64,000 nucleotides of DNA from Ostrinia nubilalis. Taxonomy: Eukaryota; Arthropoda; Insecta; Lepidoptera; Crambidae. How positions within the stretch are numbered: the stretch's first letter is position 1; the number at the start of each line of letters is the position of its first letter. The stretch is taken from positions 14,146,001 to 14,210,000 of the forward strand of contig NC_087095.1 in NCBI RefSeq assembly GCF_963855985.1, in the 5' to 3' direction. Of the stretch, positions 22,753 to 32,402 are shown piece by piece. Below the pieces are notes generated by a model. It was not told the DNA's origin and made no database searches. It saw only the letters and a list, made by a program, of their open reading frames with translations. A program made the translations under genes and the position numbers.

Positions 22753-24900
22753 CAGTGTGAGTCACGATAAAGTGTACATATGAAATTAGGTGAAACTAGA
22801 TCTATTTTTATCGACAAAAAAGAGGTCAAATTTTTTTTGAGGTTTTTATTTAATTTTTTATATAATTTTTTTTCTTAAAATTACTTATTGTAAAGAAAAC
22901 GTAATAACTTTTAAACTAAGAGGTATATCCTGATAAAATAAAAACAGTAATAATGCTAAATAACAGACGATACTAGAAAAATACTAAGAAAATGCCAACA
23001 AATAATAAAAAATGATACTTTTTGAAAAAAATCTGCTTATAAATTCGTGTTTTTTGGTTTTCTCCAAAAAATGCAAATTATTTATTTTATTTAGTTTGAA
23101 CAAAGGCCTACCACAACATTATTCTACGCTACAGGTAGGGACAATTTTAATTTTAACTAAAATGCTTATTTTACTTCGAAATCTTTTGTTTTTATTTGAA
23201 ATCTAACTTGTCTTTATCAAAATTACAAATCTAGAGCCATTTTCAGTTTCGTTGTTAACGAAGAGTTGAATAGCGCGCCCGGAGAGGCTTAGTTCAAACG
23301 ATCATAGCAAATGTTGTGATAGGGATAGAGACATCCGATTTTTGGTTTTACAAAGGTAATACGATAGATAATAATACAAAGTAATAAAAACCACCTGTTA
23401 TAGGGGCATTTTTTGGAGAAATTTATCAAATAACCAAAAAAACACGAATTTAAAAGCAGATTTTTTTCAAAAAGTATCATTTTTTATTATTTGTTGGCAT
23501 TTTCTGAGTATTTTATGTATTTTTTTTTTGTATCGTCTGTTATTTAGCATTATTACTGTTTTTACAGGATATGTACCTCTTAATTTAAAAGTTATTACGT
23601 TTTCTTTACAAAAAACCGGCCAAGTGCGAGTCGGACTCGCGCACCGAGGGTTCCGTACAAACTTGCAAGGTTTACAAAGTTCGTTCATTACGAAAATCGA
23701 GTCATAACTATGGTATTTTTATTGCAAAATGAAATTCATAACATTACAATGGGGAAAGATGGAGGAGCATAAATTTAAGACAAAGATCTCTTTATCGTTT
23801 AAGTAATCCTTTATTTTATATTAACACATATCATTTATCTATAATATAACTGAAACACTTATACTAGCCTTGCAGCAGACTTGCGAAAGTTCTTTTATTA
23901 AAGTTATTTATTTACTAAGTTTTTTAGTCACTATTTAGAAATCTGGTTCAAGGTTTGGTTTGGTTTGGTTTTCACGGGTTAAAGGCAATTAATCTAAATA
24001 TTTGATATGAATTTCAACTTGATAGCTCTACGCGTTCATGAGGAAAAAAGTAATAAGTTTATATTTATTAAAAAATATATATTTTGTAATGTAACTAAAA
24101 ATTTAAGGTTTTCGGAATTTTTCCTTTATGTGTGCTATAAAACGTTGCTTCATGCCAAATTTCAAGATTCTAGGTCGACTGGAAGTACCCTTTAGGTTTT
24201 GATTCCCTTGCGAGTACTTGCGAGTTTCAAAATATGCAGTTTAAATTGCTGTTTCTTTTGATTGCGTTGACATAGAAGTTTGATTTTGTTACAGCTTAAA
24301 GGTATTATAGACCTGAGTATTTGGTATGAATTTCAATTTAATACCTCTACGCGTTTATGAGGAAATGGGTAGTAAGTTTAAAATTATTAAAAAAATATAT
24401 ATTATGTGATGTAACTAAAAATTTATGGTTTTCGTAATTTTTCCTTTATCTATGCTATAAGACGTTGCTTCGTACCAAATTTCAAGATTCTGAGTTCACG
24501 GGAAGCACCCTGTAGGTTTTGATTCCCTTGCAAGTGTCGAAAATTTGCGGCATAAACGGCTGTATCTTTTGATTGCGTTGGCTTAGAAGTTTGATTTTTT
24601 CACAGCTTCAAGGGACAGTAAACCTGAGTAATTGATATAAATTTCAGCTTCATACCTCCACGCGTTCCTGAGAAAAAGGGTCTTGACAGACGGACGGACG
24701 GACAGACGGACAACAAAGTGATCCTATAAGGGTTCCGTTTTTTCCTTTTGAGGTACGGAACCCTAAAAAGTAATTGGAAGAAAAAAAATCTACAAAAAAT
24801 GAAAAAAAAATCTCAAAAAATTTTTGACCTGTTTTTTGTCGATAAAAATAGATCTAGTTTCACCTAATTTCATATGTGCACTTTATCGTAACTCACACTG
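22753..24900. mobile_element. Palindromic TA element, copy A, split by a second insertion
   Basis: The ends CAGTGTGAGTCACGATAAAG and the inverted counterpart lie directly inside TA (22751-22752 and 24901-24902). The arms are long and complementary (AGAGGTCAAA, AATCTGCTT, TTTGTTGGCATTTTC). It matches copy B at 52797-53876, but its right arm was interrupted by a 1.16-kb repeat at 23611-24769. It inserted in the hAT transposase remnant. Confidence 0.75.
23611..24769 (+). repeat. Dispersed repeat with GGTTCCGTAC ends
   Basis: Starts AACCGGCCAAGTGCGAGTCG, then CGCGCACCGAGGGTTCCGTA. It ends with a (GACG)n run, AAGGGTTCCGTTTTTTCC and GAGGTACGGAACCCTAAAAA. I recognise this as very common in moth and butterfly DNA; its class is unclear and no long coding frame is present. 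The palindromic host is intact at the equivalent site in copy B, so it is an insertion. Confidence 0.65.
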
Positions 24901-25099
24901 TATTAAATACAGAATCGGATCTAATCAAGGATTACGAAAACAGCAGCTTTAACGATCGAGTCATTAACTGCTTAGCTGAAAGTTCTCCTGTTTTAATAAA
25001 AATGTTGATTGGCTAGCTTTATATTATTATTTGTTATTAGTAAATACCTACTTATTATTTTACTTTATTTTAGTATTGTAATAAATTTTTTACAGTTTG

Positions 25100-25797
25100 T
25101 GTAACGGTTCCGTTACGACTATACATAAAACTAATAACAAATAAAAATATACAACCTAAATAATCTATTTATTGTTAAACTATATGTTACGGTTAATGTG
25201 ATAAATTGAAAATTATTAATAATAACCGGTTATTATGAATAATTACCGACAGTCGCGGTAAAAGTGATAAATTAATCACATTTAACAGTGATTATTTAAT
25301 AATTCAACCTTAGTACTAACAAATTTCATTAAAGAGAACAATATCTTGTGTACGTGCTCGTGTACAGCCAAACTTTTGAACGTTTTGATATCATATATTA
25401 ATGTAATTTGGCATAATGAGTTTGGAATGTTTTTTGCATAATATTACTTTTCCATGATGCCTATAACATAATGTTTTGTTTTAAAGTGAAAAATAGGTTA
25501 AGGTGCGGCGGGGGTGGCCCTTGGGCCACCCCTAAGCCGCCTATTTAGTTTTATACACACATAAATGACCTCATATTAATCACATTTACCAAATCATGCG
25601 GTAATTATTCATAATAACCGGCGATTATTCATAATTTTCACATTTATCACTTTGACCGTAACATATATACTACACCCTCGCCCAGCTCTGCTGACCTCTT
25701 ATTTAGCGTTAATTAAATTAGATTATTTATTGTAATAAACATTAGTTAAACTGAAAAATTTTTCTTATTTATTTCTTTAGTAGCTAGAACCGTTACA
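25100..25797 (+). repeat. 5' LTR of the gypsy element, with a MITE inside
   Basis: The first ~86 bp and last ~130 bp match the 3' LTR. Between them lies an inverted-repeat element (25186-25662) where the 3' LTR has 1858 bp of different sequence. The expected promoter region is therefore missing from this LTR. Confidence 0.85.
25186..25662. repeat. MITE inside the 5' LTR
   Basis: The ends GTTACGGTTAATGTGATAAA and the inverted GTTACGGTCAAAGTGATAAA continue for about 60 bp (AATAACCGGTTATTATGAA). ATAT is present on both sides. It has no coding capacity. Confidence 0.7.
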
Positions 25798-25798
25798 T

Positions 25799-25809
25799 TG
25801 GCGCCCAAC
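25799..25809 (+). other. Primer-binding site, tRNA-Lys-like
   Basis: TGGCGCCCAAC follows the 5' LTR after one base. Eleven bases match what I recall as the complement of the 3' end of insect tRNA-Lys(CTT). It primes minus-strand DNA synthesis. Confidence 0.7.
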
Positions 25810-26104
25810 TATAGGATATATTCGCTGCTGAATTGCGTAATTGGAGCTTTGTTGCATTTAATAGTTTTCTTTGGTGTTGGCCTAACTCCTTAGATTAAGG
25901 TTGATTTATGCTAACTTACTTTTGTGTGGCTAATAGACTGATTTTAAGCTTATTTATTGATCTTCTACATTTTTATAATTAGTTGTTCATTTAACTGTAT
26001 TACAGTACTGTTGCCACACATTAGCTTATATTTACGCTTTGTAATCAAACGTAGTTGTAGTGAAAAGGAAATTATATTGTGCAACACATACCTAAATTTC
26101 TACT

Positions 26105-27481
26105 ATGGCTTATCCAATTAAGTACCTTTCTCTTCAAAAAGCAGAACTACAATACGAAGTAGAACTACGAGGCGGTAGCGGTGACTCAGTCCAGGAACTT
26201 AGAAAACAGATTCTTAAACTATCTCAACTTTCACCATCCGAAGACGTACTCGAGTCACATTTAGATCCCATTGTCGATCTAAAAGAAGTAAAAGAGTCAC
26301 TTTTAAAATCTCAAAATAATTTGGAATCTCTTAAAAGACAGTTTGACAAAAACTTATTCACCAGAACTGAGACTCTTTTACATCATATCTACCATCGTAT
26401 TAGTAGAATCTCTAAAACACAGGATGTTCATGACACCCATAACGTTTGCACATCCAATTTTAAGTCTCAATATAACGAGCTAACGAGCTTTAAACTAGCC
26501 CCTCAAGAAAGTACTCCTAGTACAGCAACGGACAACACTGCCGGCCCTTCTAATATATCTATCACATGCGACCGCAGCATATCTAATGATATCCATAAAC
26601 TTAGATTTTCAGGTCAAACCTGCGTTCATTCTTTTATACAAAAAGTCAATGAATTTTTTCAATCAAGAGGGATCTCCTTTGACAAAATACTGTCTCTTTC
26701 ATATGAAATTTTCGTCGATGACGCACTTCATTGGTATAGATACAATAAAGATAGGGTTAAGTCATGGGATGAGCTATGTATGCTACTCAAGGAAGATTTC
26801 AGCAGCAAGGACTACGACTACCGCCTTGCTGATGAAATTCGCTCTCGTACTCAGGGCGAACAAGAAAACATCACAGTCTACTTGTCAATCATGCATGGGA
26901 TGTTTTCGCGATTGAGCAAACCAATGTCCGATGACGATAAATTAGAGATACTCATGCATAACATACGCCCATGTTACGCTAACACCTTAGCTGCTTCTCC
27001 TAGCATCGGATCTATTGAGGAACTCAAGACTGTCTGCCGTCATTACGAAAATATTCAATCAAGATTTACCCAATTTCAGGAACCTCCTCGCATAACTAGT
27101 AATACACTTGCCCCTGAATTTGCTTATAAACCAACTTACACAAATAATGCTAAAAATAACGATAAATATAGAAATAATTATAATCAAAACAAACAAACTA
27201 ACTCAAACTCATTTAATACTTACAAAGGTTTTACCAACAATAATAATAAAATAAATGCTGTAGATCTCTGTGAAACATCCGATAATGAGGTCGCTGTTGT
27301 TCAACGAACTCAATATAGACACATCTATTGTCCTAGATGCAGATCAGATTCTCACTCACTTTCTAATTGCAAACAACCGCGCTTCTTAATATGTTTTAAA
27401 TGCGGAAAGAAGGGTGTACGTTACGCCGAATGCCCGAGCTGTCACTTACGTGAAAATAAAAATGATCAGCCAAAAAACTAA
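26105..27481 (+). CDS. gag: gypsy gag polyprotein
   Basis: 458 codons from an ATG 307 bp after the 5' LTR. The N-terminus has a SAP-like stretch (LQYEVELRGG, VQELRKQILKLS), as in several insect gypsy gags. The middle resembles a retrotransposon capsid (ALHWYRYNKDRVKSWDEL, then a RTQGEQENITVYL segment). An Asn-rich linker precedes the nucleocapsid. The first zinc knuckle is a normal CCHC (CPRCRSDSHSLSNC); the second (CFKCGKKGVRYAEC) has Val where His is expected. It ends at TAA directly after the slippery heptamer at 27472-27478, so pol is expected to be made by -1 frameshifting. Open along its whole length. Confidence 0.9.
   Translation: MAYPIKYLSLQKAELQYEVELRGGSGDSVQELRKQILKLSQLSPSEDVLESHLDPIVDLKEVKESLLKSQNNLESLKRQFDKNLFTRTETLLHHIYHRISRISKTQDVHDTHNVCTSNFKSQYNELTSFKLAPQESTPSTATDNTAGPSNISITCDRSISNDIHKLRFSGQTCVHSFIQKVNEFFQSRGISFDKILSLSYEIFVDDALHWYRYNKDRVKSWDELCMLLKEDFSSKDYDYRLADEIRSRTQGEQENITVYLSIMHGMFSRLSKPMSDDDKLEILMHNIRPCYANTLAASPSIGSIEELKTVCRHYENIQSRFTQFQEPPRITSNTLAPEFAYKPTYTNNAKNNDKYRNNYNQNKQTNSNSFNTYKGFTNNNNKINAVDLCETSDNEVAVVQRTQYRHIYCPRCRSDSHSLSNCKQPRFLICFKCGKKGVRYAECPSCHLRENKNDQPKN
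27472..27478 (+). promoter_or_regulatory. -1 ribosomal frameshift site AAAAAAC
   Basis: In the gag frame the bases fall as A AAA AAC followed at once by the TAA stop, the canonical X XXY YYZ layout. The pol frame is -1 relative to gag and is open from 27466, so a slip here carries translation into pol. I did not identify the downstream stimulatory structure. Confidence 0.8.
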
Positions 27482-30400
27482 ATACAGTCGGTTGGAGTGA
27501 CCAATACAAAGAATGGAAGGAGTGGTTAAACTTTATAAAAAATTTTTTTGCTTTCAATTCTGTCGCTTCAATCGATAAAAACAAATCAAACTTAGATACT
27601 ACTCGTCCTTATGTGTCTGTAGAAATACTCGGTAAAACCTTTACTGGACTCCTAGACACAGGCTCATGTGTCACAATTTTAGGTAATGGATCTCATGAAA
27701 ATCTTTTGAGCTTGGGATTCCAACTTCTGGAGACTAATAATGCCCACTTCGTGTCTGCTGGTGGCGAAAAACTAAATTCAATAGGAGTCATTAACCTACC
27801 TATTCAATTCCAGAGACAAATTCATTATTTGAACGTATATGTTGTTCCTGATATTAAAAATCCACTTATTTTAGGGATGGACTTCTGGCGGACGTTTGGT
27901 CTCTTTCCAAAACACCTTGATGCCGTAAGTTTTCTCAAAGACTCTGAATCTGCTACCTCTGCTACCCAATTTACTACCAACTCCTTAGAGCCGGCCTTAT
28001 ATTCGTATGATAAACTATCAGCTATTCAAAAGCGTACTGCAGACAACTTAATATCACAATTCTATGATATGTCATATGAAAAAAGAGGTTTAGGTCGAAC
28101 CTCATTAATCGTACATCCGATTGATACCGGGGATGCTGCCCCCATTCGCCAACGTTACTACCGTATGTCCCCTGAAAAGCAGCGCATCTTGGTTTCCCAA
28201 CTAGATGAGATGCTTAAGGACGACGTTGTCGAACCATGTGAGAGTCCGTGGTCGTCACCAGTTCTTCTAACCCCTAAAAAGAACGGTGAACTACGATTCT
28301 GTCTAGACAGCCGAAAACTAAACTCGGTTACAAAAAAAGACGCCTACAGCTTACCATACATAACAGAAATACTTGATAATCTACGAGATTGCAAATACCT
28401 AAGCAGTATCGACCTGTCAAAAAGTTTTTGGCAAATATTAATACGCGATGAGGACAGGTGCAAGACTGCCTTTTATATTCCATCCCGCGGTACATATCAG
28501 TTCAAATCTATGCCTTTTGGATTGACTAACGCACCAGCAACGCAACAAAGATTGGTAGATTTATTGTTCTATGGACCAGAATTCGAACACAAAGTGTTTG
28601 TGTACGTGGATGACATAATAATCGTATCTGAAACTTTCAGCCAACACATCACACTTTTAAATAAAGTCCTAGAAAAATTAAAGCTTGCCAACCTTACAAT
28701 AAACTTCGAGAAGAGCCAGTTTTTCAGGCATCAACTCAAATATCTTGGTTACGTTGTAGATATTAATGGCCTACACGCTGATCCTGAAAAAGTGGACTCC
28801 ATTTCTAAATACCCTATCCCTAATAATGCTAAAGAGGTCAGGCGGTTCATTGGCACGGCTTCCTGGTATCGCCGCTTCATTCCAAATTTCAGCCAAATAG
28901 CCTCTCCCCTTAATAAATTAACTTCACAGGGTAAAAATGCCCCACCCTTCTTATGGTCTAAAGAAGCCGACGAAGCTTTTAAAAAACTAAAAAACCACCT
29001 CGTTACTGCACCTATCTTAGCATGTCCCGACTATACTAAAGCCTTCGCAGTTCATACTGATGCCAGTGACTATGGAATAGGTGCAGTTTTAACACAGACC
29101 TTCGAAGACGAAGAAAAGGTGATCGCGTACATGAGCAAATCATTAAGTAAGCAAGAACGAAATTACAGTGCCACTGAACGCGAAGCCTTGGCAGTACTGT
29201 CCGCTATTGAACACTGGCGATGTTATTTGGAGAACGGTCTCAAATTTACAGTCTTCACTGACCACTCCTCACTAAAATGGTTTCTTAACCTAAACAATCC
29301 TACCGGCAGGTTGGCTCGCTGGGGCGTTCGTCTTTCTGCTTTTAACTTCGACATCAAGCACCGCAAGGGCATAGATAACATCGTTCCAGATAGTTTATCC
29401 CGATCAGTCCCTATTGCTACTATTAACAACCAAACGGACTTACAAAACTACCCTATTTATAAAACGGATGATCCGTGGTTCTTGAAGATGTACGCTGGTT
29501 GCTCAAGTTCCCCTACTTCATTCGAGAATTACCGGGTCTCCAATGGTAAACTATTTCGATACATTAGATCCATCAACCCTCTTACTAGAGAATTTGAATG
29601 GAAGGAAGTGATACCATCTGAATTCCGACAAGACATTATTATTCAAAATCATTCGGAACCTACTTCCGGACATTTTGGCATCTTCAAAACTTTTAAACGT
29701 CTGTCTTTAAAATATTTTTGGCCAGGTATGCATCTTGACGTCAGTAAATTTGTAACGAACTGCGATACTTGTTTGTCTTATAAACACCCTACTCACACTG
29801 CTCTCGGTACAATGGGCCGCCCAAAAGATTGTTGCCGTCCCTTTCAAATGATCAGCATCGACCTAGTAGGACCCTTACCCACGACTAGAAAACAAAATAC
29901 ATTTTTATTAGTTATCAACTGCTGTTTTTCAAAATATTGTTTAATGTTCCCGATCCGTCGCGCAACCGCTGATATAATTAGTAAAATTTTAGAAGAACAC
30001 GTTTTCTTAATCCATGACGTACCCAGCACTATATTAATGGACAACGGTAGACAATTTATTAGCAATACAATGAAAAGTTTATTTACAACCTATAACATAC
30101 CTAACATTTTCTACACGCCTTTATACACACCACAAGTTAACTCCGTCGAACGTTATAACAAAACTATTATTACAGCTATTTCTACCTTTATAGAAAATGA
30201 CCATAGGACATGGGATACATTTATTCCGAAAATTAAATTCGCTTTGAATAGCTCAGTAAATGAGGTAACAGGTTTCACTCCTTCATTCTTAGTATTTGGT
30301 CGCGAAATGGTGATCTGCGGTTCTCATTACAATGATGCTGATATTGAAGATAACATCATCTTCGCTCCTCGAGATGCCTATGCCGAAAATCTCGGTTGTC

Positions 30401-30687
30401 TTAGAAATATTTTTGATAAGGTCCAAGCTTCAATAATAAAAGCACATTCAAGGAATAGCACAAATTATAATCTTCGTCGAAAGAATATAGATTTTAACGT
30501 GGGAGATATAATCTGGAGAAAAACCTTTTATCAGAGTGACAAAGATAATAAATTTTCAAAAAAACTTGCACCAAAATTCATTAAATGTCGTATTGCTGAA
30601 AAGAAATCAAAACTAGTTTACTATCTTGAAGATATGGCAGGAAACAAACTAGGAGCCTGGCATATCAAAGATTTTAAATTAACCTAA
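27478..30687 (+). CDS. pol: gypsy pol polyprotein (PR-RT-RNaseH-IN)
   Basis: The frame is open from 27466 and is best read from the frameshift site; the first in-frame GTG or ATG-like start, at 27613, is probably not used. Domain order, counted from 27613: protease with LLDTGS near residue 17; reverse transcriptase with FVYVDDIIIVS near 331; RNase H with HTDASDYGIGAVL near 480; integrase with the HHCC zinc region (HSEPTSGHFG ... CDTCLSYKH) at about 677-724 and the DDE residues in DLVGPLP, DNGRQF and NSVERYN. No chromodomain is evident. The protease-RT-RNaseH-integrase order is that of Ty3/gypsy (Metaviridae). No stop or frameshift is seen, so the loss of activity, if any, is in the LTRs. Confidence 0.92.
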   Translation, partial: LNTVGWSDQYKEWKEWLNFIKNFFAFNSVASIDKNKSNLDTTRPYVSVEILGKTFTGLLDTGSCVTILGNGSHENLLSLGFQLLETNNAHFVSAGGEKLNSIGVINLPIQFQRQIHYLNVYVVPDIKNPLILGMDFWRTFGLFPKHLDAVSFLKDSESATSATQFTTNSLEPALYSYDKLSAIQKRTADNLISQFYDMSYEKRGLGRTSLIVHPIDTGDAAPIRQRYYRMSPEKQRILVSQLDEMLKDDVVEPCESPWSSPVLLTPKKNGELRFCLDSRKLNSVTKKDAYSLPYITEILDNLRDCKYLSSIDLSKSFWQILIRDEDRCKTAFYIPSRGTYQFKSMPFGLTNAPATQQRLVDLLFYGPEFEHKVFVYVDDIIIVSETFSQHITLLNKVLEKLKLANLTINFEKSQFFRHQLKYLGYVVDINGLHADPEKVDSISKYPIPNNAKEVRRFIGTASWYRRFIPNFSQIASPLNKLTSQGKNAPPFLWSKEADEAFKKLKNHLVTAPILACPDYTKAFAVHTDASDYGIGAVLTQTFEDEEKVIAYMSKSLSKQERNYSATEREALAVLSAIEHWRCYLENGLKFTVFTDHSSLKWFLNLNNPTGRLARWGVRLSAFNFDIKHRKGIDNIVPDSLSRSVPIATINNQTDLQNYPIYKTDDPWFLKMYAGCSSSPTSFENYRVSNGKLFRYIRSINPLTREFEWKEVIPSEFRQDIIIQNHSEPTSGHFGIFKTFKRLSLKYFWPGMHLDVSKFVTNCDTCLSYKHPTHTALGTMGRPKDCCRPFQMISIDLVGPLPTTRKQNTFLLVINCCFSKYCLMFPIRRATADIISKILEEHVFLIHDVPSTILMDNGRQFISNTMKSLFTTYNIPNIFYTPLYTPQVNSVERYNKTIITAISTFIENDHRTWDTFIPKIKFALNSSVNEVTGFTPSFLVFGREMVICGSHYNDADIEDNIIFAPRDAYAENLGCLRNIFDKVQASIIKAHSRNSTNYNLRRKNIDFNVGDIIWRKTFYQSDKDNKFSKKLAPKFIKCRIAEKKSKLVYYLEDMAGNKLGAWHIKDFKLT

Positions 30688-30783
30688 TAGCAAAAACTAC
30701 ATAATTATTATATTTAATTTTTCAGTTAGATTTTTTTAACCTAAAGTGTTAGCAGTCGGATTTTATAAGAAAAATCCTAACCT

Positions 30784-30794
30784 AAAAAGGGGGG
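30784..30794 (+). other. Polypurine tract
   Basis: AAAAAGGGGGG lies two bases before the 3' LTR. It is the expected primer for plus-strand DNA synthesis. Confidence 0.8.
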
Positions 30795-31687
30795 TATGTA
30801 ACGGTTCCGTTACGACTATACATAAAACTAATAACAAATAAAAATATACAACCTAAATAATCTATTTATTGTTAAACTATATAATTAACTACCTATACTT
30901 ACCTATATACAAAAAAAAATATGATCTAATAAAAAAAATAACAGACATTTCAAATAATGCCCGTTAGAAACTATACGCAATGGCTGATCTTACACTTCGT
31001 GCCACAACATGTAGCACGCGCCGTGCTCGTGCGCTATTGTTCTCCCGGACCGGGTCTACCGCCGCCATCTTAGAAACGAAAACTGACCATTCTCTTCTGC
31101 GGCAGTGAACTGACTGGCTGTCCGCCTACTATTAAATACTGCGAATACGAACCTATCTTACGTATTTCTAAGTACTAAGTACCGAAAGTCAATAATCACT
31201 ATATTATTATTAAACAGTTTTCTTGCTATTTAGTGAAGTGAAATCCCCAGAAATTGGGTAAGTGTTGCATAAATTATAAAAACTTAGCTGTAGTTAAATC
31301 ATAAAATTGGTCGATGACAGTTATGCTACGTCATGCTTTCAAAATTTACTTTATTAAAACGCACGTTCAAAGCTATTTATCCACGGTAATAATTAATTCT
31401 CTTTTGCTATTGATGTCTTCTTTTTATTTTCCTACCGAGTCCATGACGTTGCATGATTCTCACTGATGAAATTATTGCAATCAATACATTGTCATTACCA
31501 AACTCATTTTTGCTTGCTACACCTTAATACAATTATAAAAGTATCATAGATTAGCTATAATAAAAATAAACTAGAATTTACTGTAAATGACCGCCCTTGT
31601 TGGGTTTATAATTTTATACCTACCTACATAATTAGAATAAGTTACCTATACCTAACATTACAATCACCAACGCTTTTTCCTTTTAAA

Positions 31688-32402
31688 GGACATTGGGAAC
31701 TTTAATATGAGAAAATGCCCCACGGCGGACAAAGATGAAACGTATTTTATTTCAAAGCTTTATACTTGTAGGTATATTCACTTAAAGCGCTATGTTGTGA
31801 GATAAGGGAATTCTGAGATATGACGAGTCTAAGTTGAAAATATATTTGTCTAAAATGATTATTTTTATATGAATATTTTTACATGTTATGTTGTTTGGCA
31901 TTGCAGAGTAACCAATAAAAGTTAATAAAATAATATAAATAAATAAAAAATATAAATAAAATAATATAAATAAATAAAATATTATAAATACTTAAATTAA
32001 TATTAGACAACATCTCATATATTACTCCAACCCAAAATAAGTAGCTAAGGCATTTGTGTTATGGAAATCGGGAACGACGAACCACAACACACCCAAACCA
32101 GAGACAATGTGAAAAGATCGTTTTCTATATTGTCCCGGCCGGGAATCGAACCCGGGACCTCAGGATTGGCCCGGCACACCTTGAAAACCGGTGTGTGCGC
32201 CTCTCCGCCACGGAGGTCGTCAAAAATGTTACCTAAATGTAAAATAAAATAAAATATTAAAACTTCATTTTCTCAATATTCCCATATAAGAGAGAAAAAA
32301 AAAATGCACGGAAATTCATTGGATATTAGTATGTATCACCTGTGATAGGTTTCGTTTGTGTCCGCTACTTTTCGAAAAGTGGGGCAAAAAGTTCCCAATG
32401 TC
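31688..32402. mobile_element. TIR element nested in the 3' LTR
   Basis: GGACATTGGGAACTTT on the left and, inverted, TGACATTGGGAACTTT on the right, with a further GCCCCAC pair inside. TTTAAA-like sequence is found beyond both ends. The interior holds a tRNA-derived SINE and no coding frame. Confidence 0.6.
32000..32221 (-). repeat. tRNA-derived SINE, minus strand
   Basis: The reverse complement has an A-box-like GTGGCGGAGAGGCGCACACA and a B-box GGGTTCGATTCCCGGCC, about 90 nt of tRNA-like head. A body with TTGTGGTTCGTCGTTCCC follows, then an AT-rich end. The head cannot fold as a complete tRNA with CCA-ready ends, and a body follows, so this is a SINE and not a tRNA gene. Confidence 0.65.

Larger units (their letters stand above)
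19427..25016 (+). pseudogene. hAT transposase C-terminal remnant in three pieces
   Basis: Piece 1 (19427-19497) reads SFTQVTCERRFSALKRIK, the start of the hAT dimerisation region. Piece 2 (22697-22752) continues TRLRSLLGQELLDSLI. Piece 3 (24903-25016) continues with NTESDLIKDYENSSF and CLAES to a TAG stop at 25014-25016. Each gap is a transposon with a clean target duplication (TTAA, then TA); removing one copy of each joins the pieces in frame. The RRFSALKRIKTR core resembles the (E)RxFSxLKxIKTxLR signature of hAT transposases. The catalytic N-terminal part is absent, so it is not functional. Confidence 0.75.

Noticed and set aside
32131..32221. True tRNA gene on the minus strand
   Set aside because: A- and B-box-like blocks are present, but no clean acceptor stem pairs and a SINE body follows.
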